Of a stretch of DNA of 16,224 nucleotides, positions 12,651-16,224 are shown piece by piece. The notes under the pieces were generated by a model that worked only from the letters and a program-made list of their open reading frames with translations, searched no databases and was not told the DNA's origin. This stretch comes from CAXSEF01 sp964236535 (GTDB lineage: Bacteria; Pseudomonadota; Alphaproteobacteria; Acetobacterales; Acetobacteraceae), in the NCBI GenBank assembly GCA_964236535.1, contig CAXSEF010000074.1, positions 1 to 16,224 of the forward strand, read 5' to 3'. The translations under genes and the position numbers were made by a program. Position 1 is the first letter of the stretch, and each line of letters opens with the position of its first letter.

Positions 12651-15160
12651 GCGGCGGTCCTTGGCATCCGGGAGAAACTCAGCAGTGCCGCCCCATACAG
12701 GAAAGCCGCGCACAGCAACACCGCGCCATAGCCGGAACGGATCGCCAGCAGGTTGGCGAGCGGCGTCGCCACCACCGAGAACGCGCCGTTCAGCGCCCAC
12801 GCCCAGGGCAGGAAGCCGGGGCCCGGCGCGCCGCTTCCTGCCTCGCCGGGCCGGCCGCGGCCGCCGCGCGACAGCGCCGCGGGGAACGGCACCCCCAGCG
12901 CCACCGAGACCGGCGCCAGCACCGCCAGCACCAGCGCCACCCGCAGACCCCAGGGCAGGTCGAGCGTTGCCACCATCAGCGGCTGCAGCCACGCCCAGGC
13001 CGCCACGCACCAGCCCAGGATCACCGGTCCGGCCCAGGCCAGCGGCCGCGCCATCCGCCCTGCCGCCAGGCTGCCGACGCCCGAGAACACCAGCATGCCG
13101 GTCAGCACCACGGCGAACGCGCTGGTGCGGTCCTCCAGGTAGAGCCCGGCGCGGCCGATCAGGTCGATCTCGATGAACAGGAAGCCCAGTCCCAGGCAGG
13201 CGAAGGTGACGGCGGGCGCCAGCACCCTGCCCTGCCCGCGGATGCGGCCTGCGAACAGCGCCGGCACCAGCAGCACCAGGGCCGCCAGCACGCCGGCCTG
13301 GAGCAGCACCGCGACGTTGACCAGCTGGCCGATCTCGGCCTGCGGCAGCAGCTCCAGCCGGCGCAGCACGGTGGGCAGGTGCCACAGCCGCAGGATGTCC
13401 CAGGCGAACGGGCGGTCGAGCGTGGGCGGGCGCAGGTCGAACGCCTGCCCGGACAGGGTGGGCCGCCCGTCCAGCACGAGGGCGGCCTCGTCGGCGATCG
13501 CGTCCTGCGGCCCGTCCTGCGTGCTCACGGTGCCCGCCTCGAACGACACCGGGGGCAGGTCGTTGTAGATCTCGCCGCGCGGCTCGACTCCCGCGGCGGT
13601 GCCGACGTCGGGGCCCGGCAGATACGACACGTCGAACGAGCGCTGGTCGCAGAACTGCCGCAGCGCGGCCAGCGCCGGGGCCGCGAACCCGTCCGGGCTG
13701 ACCAGGATGCGCACGTTCCACGCCGAGCGCACCACCGCGACGTCGAGCGCCGGCGCGGCGGCGCCGGTCGCCAGCAGTGCGGCGCGGGCGGCGCCGATGC
13801 CGCGCAGCGCGTAGGCCGGCAGGTCGCGGATCGAGACCGGGACCGACAGCAGCCCGCCCGGTCGCAGCGCCCGCAGGTCGGCCGCCAGCGCCTCGACCGT
13901 GAACGCCGCCTCCGCGCCCTCGGACGCGTCGAGGATGTCGGCCGAGATGTCGACCAGGTCGTAGCGCCCGCCCGGGACCGCGGCCAGGCGGGCCATCGCC
14001 AGCGGCCCCGCCCCGCTCAGCACCAGCGCGGGCGAGGCGGGCAGCGCCGGCGACGGCCCGAGGCCGTGCCGCGCCGCGCCCAGCAGCACCGGGTCGGTCT
14101 CGATCGCGGTGACGTGCCCCGCGCCGAGCGCCAGCGCGGCCTGCGCCCGGAACCCGCCCGAGGCGCCCACCAGCAGCACGTCGGGCCGGTGCAGCAGCGC
14201 ATAGGGCAGCGCGTCCAGCCCCGCCGCCGCGTAGCCCACGTCGAGCCCGCCCGGCCGCGGCAGCCCGGCCACCCGCACCCCGTCGCGATACAGCCCGTAG
14301 GTCGCGGGCGGCCCCGGCAGCCCGAGCAGGCCTGCGTCGTTGGACAGGTCGTCGTCCACCCGCTCGGTGAAGTCGTCGAGCAGCGCGTAGGCGCCGCGCG
14401 GGCTCGTCGCCTCGGCCACCACCCGGCTGCCCTGCACGTGCAGCGGCGGGTAGATCGCCTTGAACTCGTTGTAGCGCGCGGGGCTGGCCAGCAGCAGCAG
14501 CGACTCCGCCGCGAGCAGCACGGCGCCCGCCGCGGCAGCCGAGCGCCGGGGCCGCGACGCGAGCAGTGCGGCACCCGCCAGCGGCAGCAGCAGCACGGCC
14601 ACCAGGTGGAACGGGTGGACCACCCACATCAGCCCCAGCACCAGCGCCGCGCCTGCGCCGGCCCCGGTCAGGTCGAAGCCGTAGACCAGCCCGATGCGCC
14701 GCTCGTCGAGGACGAAGCACAGCCCCACGAACAGCCCGGCCAGGAAGAAGAACGGCAGCAGCGCGGCGTAGTACATCGCGATGTTGCCGAGCTGCGGCAG
14801 CCAGGTGGCCGGGTTCTGCAGCTGCAGCGGATTGAACGGGTTGGCCGCCGTGAAGTGGAAGCCCAGCGCCGCCGCCGCCAGCATCGCCACCGGCAGCCAG
14901 CGCAGCAGCGCCGCACCCCGCCGCATCGCCCACGGCCGCACCAGCGACAGCGCCACCCCGCTCAGCGCGAACCCCGCCATCACGATCGAGATCACCCAGT
15001 AGCCGTACTCGGACCAGCCGGAGACCGCGAAGTAGCGGGTGAGCGCGATCTCGTAGCCGACCGAGGCCGCAGAGACCAGGAACAGCGCCGCCAGCCGCTG
15101 CGGCGCGGCCGGGCGCGGCACCGTCCGGGCGGCGGCCTGCCGGTCGGGGCCGGCGCTCAT
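12629..15160 (-). CDS. Polytopic membrane protein with spermidine synthase-like domain
   Basis: 843-residue protein of the membrane-fused spermidine-synthase-like group. The N-terminal half has about six or seven membrane segments (near 22-42, 52-74, 86-104, 127-151, 160-182, 185-202, 209-226), including SAASVGYEIALTRYF, a typical first-helix motif. The soluble centre (about 230-600) holds a Rossmann core with DVLLVGASGGF (327-337), TAIETD (351-356) and RYDLVDISADI (399-409). The C-terminal part has about six more segments (near 612-637, 645-668, 680-700, 708-730, 739-758, 785-828). The nucleotide-binding glycine motif is GASGG rather than GGGDG, and the catalytic Asp region is not canonical, so polyamine synthesis is doubtful. 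The ATG overlaps the stop of the hydrolase gene (ATGA), and the 3' end overlaps the pcm-like gene by 22 bp. Its function is unknown. Confidence 0.85.
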   Translation of the reverse strand: MSAGPDRQAAARTVPRPAAPQRLAALFLVSAASVGYEIALTRYFAVSGWSEYGYWVISIVMAGFALSGVALSLVRPWAMRRGAALLRWLPVAMLAAAALGFHFTAANPFNPLQLQNPATWLPQLGNIAMYYAALLPFFFLAGLFVGLCFVLDERRIGLVYGFDLTGAGAGAALVLGLMWVVHPFHLVAVLLLPLAGAALLASRPRRSAAAAGAVLLAAESLLLLASPARYNEFKAIYPPLHVQGSRVVAEATSPRGAYALLDDFTERVDDDLSNDAGLLGLPGPPATYGLYRDGVRVAGLPRPGGLDVGYAAAGLDALPYALLHRPDVLLVGASGGFRAQAALALGAGHVTAIETDPVLLGAARHGLGPSPALPASPALVLSGAGPLAMARLAAVPGGRYDLVDISADILDASEGAEAAFTVEALAADLRALRPGGLLSVPVSIRDLPAYALRGIGAARAALLATGAAAPALDVAVVRSAWNVRILVSPDGFAAPALAALRQFCDQRSFDVSYLPGPDVGTAAGVEPRGEIYNDLPPVSFEAGTVSTQDGPQDAIADEAALVLDGRPTLSGQAFDLRPPTLDRPFAWDILRLWHLPTVLRRLELLPQAEIGQLVNVAVLLQAGVLAALVLLVPALFAGRIRGQGRVLAPAVTFACLGLGFLFIEIDLIGRAGLYLEDRTSAFAVVLTGMLVFSGVGSLAAGRMARPLAWAGPVILGWCVAAWAWLQPLMVATLDLPWGLRVALVLAVLAPVSVALGVPFPAALSRGGRGRPGEAGSGAPGPGFLPWAWALNGAFSVVATPLANLLAIRSGYGAVLLCAAFLYGAALLSFSRMPRTAAWQTLPT

Positions 15161-16161
15161 CGCGCGGGCCGGGCGGCGGCGTCCGCGGGCCACACCGCGC
15201 GCGCCATGAACTCCTCCATCACCCGGTCGAACCGCGCCGGGTCGTCGACGAACAGCGCGTGCCCGGCGTCGGGGAACAGCGCGGTGCGCGCCCAGGGGTC
15301 GTCCGCCGCGAGGCTGTCCGCCTGCGCCGCCAGCCGCGGCGTCACCGCGTAGAGCACCGGCCGGTGCACCGACAGCAGCGCCGCCTTCCAGTACTCGCGC
15401 GGCTCGTCGTAGCGCAGCAGCGCCGCCGCGGCGTCCGGGGGCGTGCGCAGCGCCGCCTCGGTCAGCCGGTCCAGCATCGCCGGATCGACCGGGCTGCGGA
15501 ACATCGAGCGCACGAACCCGGCCATGGAGGCCGCCCGGTCGGCCGGCCGGGCGCGCCGCTGCGCCGGACCGCGCCGGGGCGGCGGCGCCGGCGTCTCGCC
15601 CACCGAGTTGTCGACCAGCACCAGCCCGGCCAGCCGTGCGTCGCCGTTGCTCCCCACGTAGGCGAGGCTGTCCAGCACCCCCAGCGACCAGCCCACCAGC
15701 AGCACCGGCGCCGGCCCCAGCGTCGCGATCAGCTCGGCGATGTCCTGCCCGCGCCGCTCCGCCGTGTAGCCCCACTCCGGCGCGTCGCTCTCGCCCTGGC
15801 CGCGCGGGTCGAGCGCCACCACGCGGTGGTGCGCCGACAGCGCCGCGATCTGCCCGCCCCAGATCCAGGCCGGCATGGTCCACCCCGGCACCAGCACCAC
15901 CGTCGTGGCGTCGCCACGCCCGTCATCCGGACCCGCGACCAGCAGGTGCAGCCGCACCCCGTCGCTGGTGCGGACGCTGGCGTCGCGCGGCTCGGCGGCG
16001 CGCGCCGGGGCCGTCGCCAGCGCGGCCACCAGGGCGCCCAGCAGGGCGCGCCGCCAGCGGGGCAGGACAGGTGGCGCGGTCGCGGGGCTGGGCACCACGT
16101 TGTCTTCGGGGAGCGGCGGGAGGGTGTCAACGCGAGAGGCGGCGAGGCCGGGGCTTCGCAT
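15157..16161 (-). CDS. Exported alpha/beta-fold hydrolase
   Basis: Serine hydrolase of the alpha/beta superfamily, 334 residues. After a long N-terminal region (1-37) there is a signal-like segment RWRRALLGALVAALA (35-49) with a likely cleavage after APARA (about residue 55). Then come the oxyanion segment VLVPGWTMPAWIW (89-101), ALDPRGQGESD (116-126), nucleophile elbow GWSLG with Ser159, and FPDAGHALFVDDP with His301. The substrate is unknown. The lid region (about 190-212) is Pro/Arg-rich. The ATG at 16161 has no clear ribosome binding site. GTG codons at 16098 and 16095 would give a shorter, more usual signal peptide. This is the first gene of an overlapping three-gene set whose products all appear to be membrane or exported proteins. 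Confidence 0.88.
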   Translation of the reverse strand: MRSPGLAASRVDTLPPLPEDNVVPSPATAPPVLPRWRRALLGALVAALATAPARAAEPRDASVRTSDGVRLHLLVAGPDDGRGDATTVVLVPGWTMPAWIWGGQIAALSAHHRVVALDPRGQGESDAPEWGYTAERRGQDIAELIATLGPAPVLLVGWSLGVLDSLAYVGSNGDARLAGLVLVDNSVGETPAPPPRRGPAQRRARPADRAASMAGFVRSMFRSPVDPAMLDRLTEAALRTPPDAAAALLRYDEPREYWKAALLSVHRPVLYAVTPRLAAQADSLAADDPWARTALFPDAGHALFVDDPARFDRVMEEFMARAVWPADAAARPAR

Positions 16162-16170
16162 GGCGCAGGG

Positions 16171-16190
16171 CTGGAAAAAATGGTTTCCAG
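16171..16190. promoter_or_regulatory. Inverted repeat upstream of the hydrolase operon
   Basis: CTGGAAA (16171-16177) and TTTCCAG (16184-16190) are perfect 7-bp arms with a 6-base centre, ten bases before the proposed hydrolase start on the minus strand. The size and position would suit an operator or a leader hairpin. It is A/T-richer than the surroundings. No T-tract follows the stem on the minus strand, so it is not an obvious terminator. The window ends 34 bp further on. Confidence 0.35.
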
Positions 16191-16224
16191 AGGGCGGGTA
16201 TCGGCGGGCTCGGGCATCGGCCGG

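Noticed and set aside
9855..12731. Very long open frame on the + strand opposite metG and the pcm-like gene
   Set aside because: Antisense to clearly recognisable genes; the translation is Arg/Ala/His/Gln-rich without motifs, as expected for an antisense frame in GC-rich DNA.
12596..15352. Very long open frame on the + strand opposite the membrane protein gene
   Set aside because: Low-complexity Arg/Gln/His translation with no family motif; the minus-strand gene has membrane segments and a Rossmann motif.
16102..16130. TTGACA on the minus strand (16130-16125) as a -35 box for the hydrolase operon
   Set aside because: No acceptable -10 at 16-18 bp, and it lies inside the proposed coding region.

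Overview
The window is a chromosomal segment from a very GC-rich bacterium. The order ntrY-ntrX-hfq-hflX, a 110-residue Hfq and a two-domain MazG next to hflX point to an alphaproteobacterium. The palindromic spacer element around 9807-9936 resembles intergenic repeats I associate with Acetobacteraceae (Rhodospirillales). That family placement is a recollection, not a search result. No phage, transposase, CRISPR array, tRNA or rRNA is visible. One 100-N assembly gap lies at 6740-6839.

Left half, + strand (135-6653): ntrY (membrane sensor kinase) and ntrX (response regulator) overlap by 11 bp and form a nitrogen/redox two-component pair. A 398-bp non-coding spacer follows, with a nested hairpin and T-tract terminator and an A-rich hfq leader. 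Then come hfq (RNA chaperone), hflX (ribosome-associated GTPase) and an inositol-monophosphatase-family gene. These three overlap end to start, so they are almost certainly one operon.

Middle (6654-6925): a convergent junction made of a 16-bp tandem repeat interrupted by the gap. The two gap edges carry an identical 55-bp sequence, so the gap looks like an assembly artefact in the repeat.

Right half, - strand, in transcription order from the right edge: an exported alpha/beta hydrolase, a large membrane protein with a central spermidine-synthase-like Rossmann domain, and an isoaspartate-methyltransferase-like protein with a signal-like N-terminus (overlaps of 4 and 22 bp). After these come metG (methionyl-tRNA synthetase), a TatD-family metal hydrolase, a PhnP-like metallo-beta-lactamase-fold hydrolase and mazG (NTP pyrophosphatase). 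The metG-tatD-MBL-mazG part is housekeeping, broken up by hairpin-rich spacers.

Most of the window is ordinary core genome. The part most likely to be under-described is the three-gene exported/membrane operon at 11580-16161. Other points of interest are the NtrX that lacks the sigma-54 contact loop, the ARN-rich hfq leader overlapping its ribosome binding site, the missing standard start codon of hflX, and the tandem repeat at the gap.
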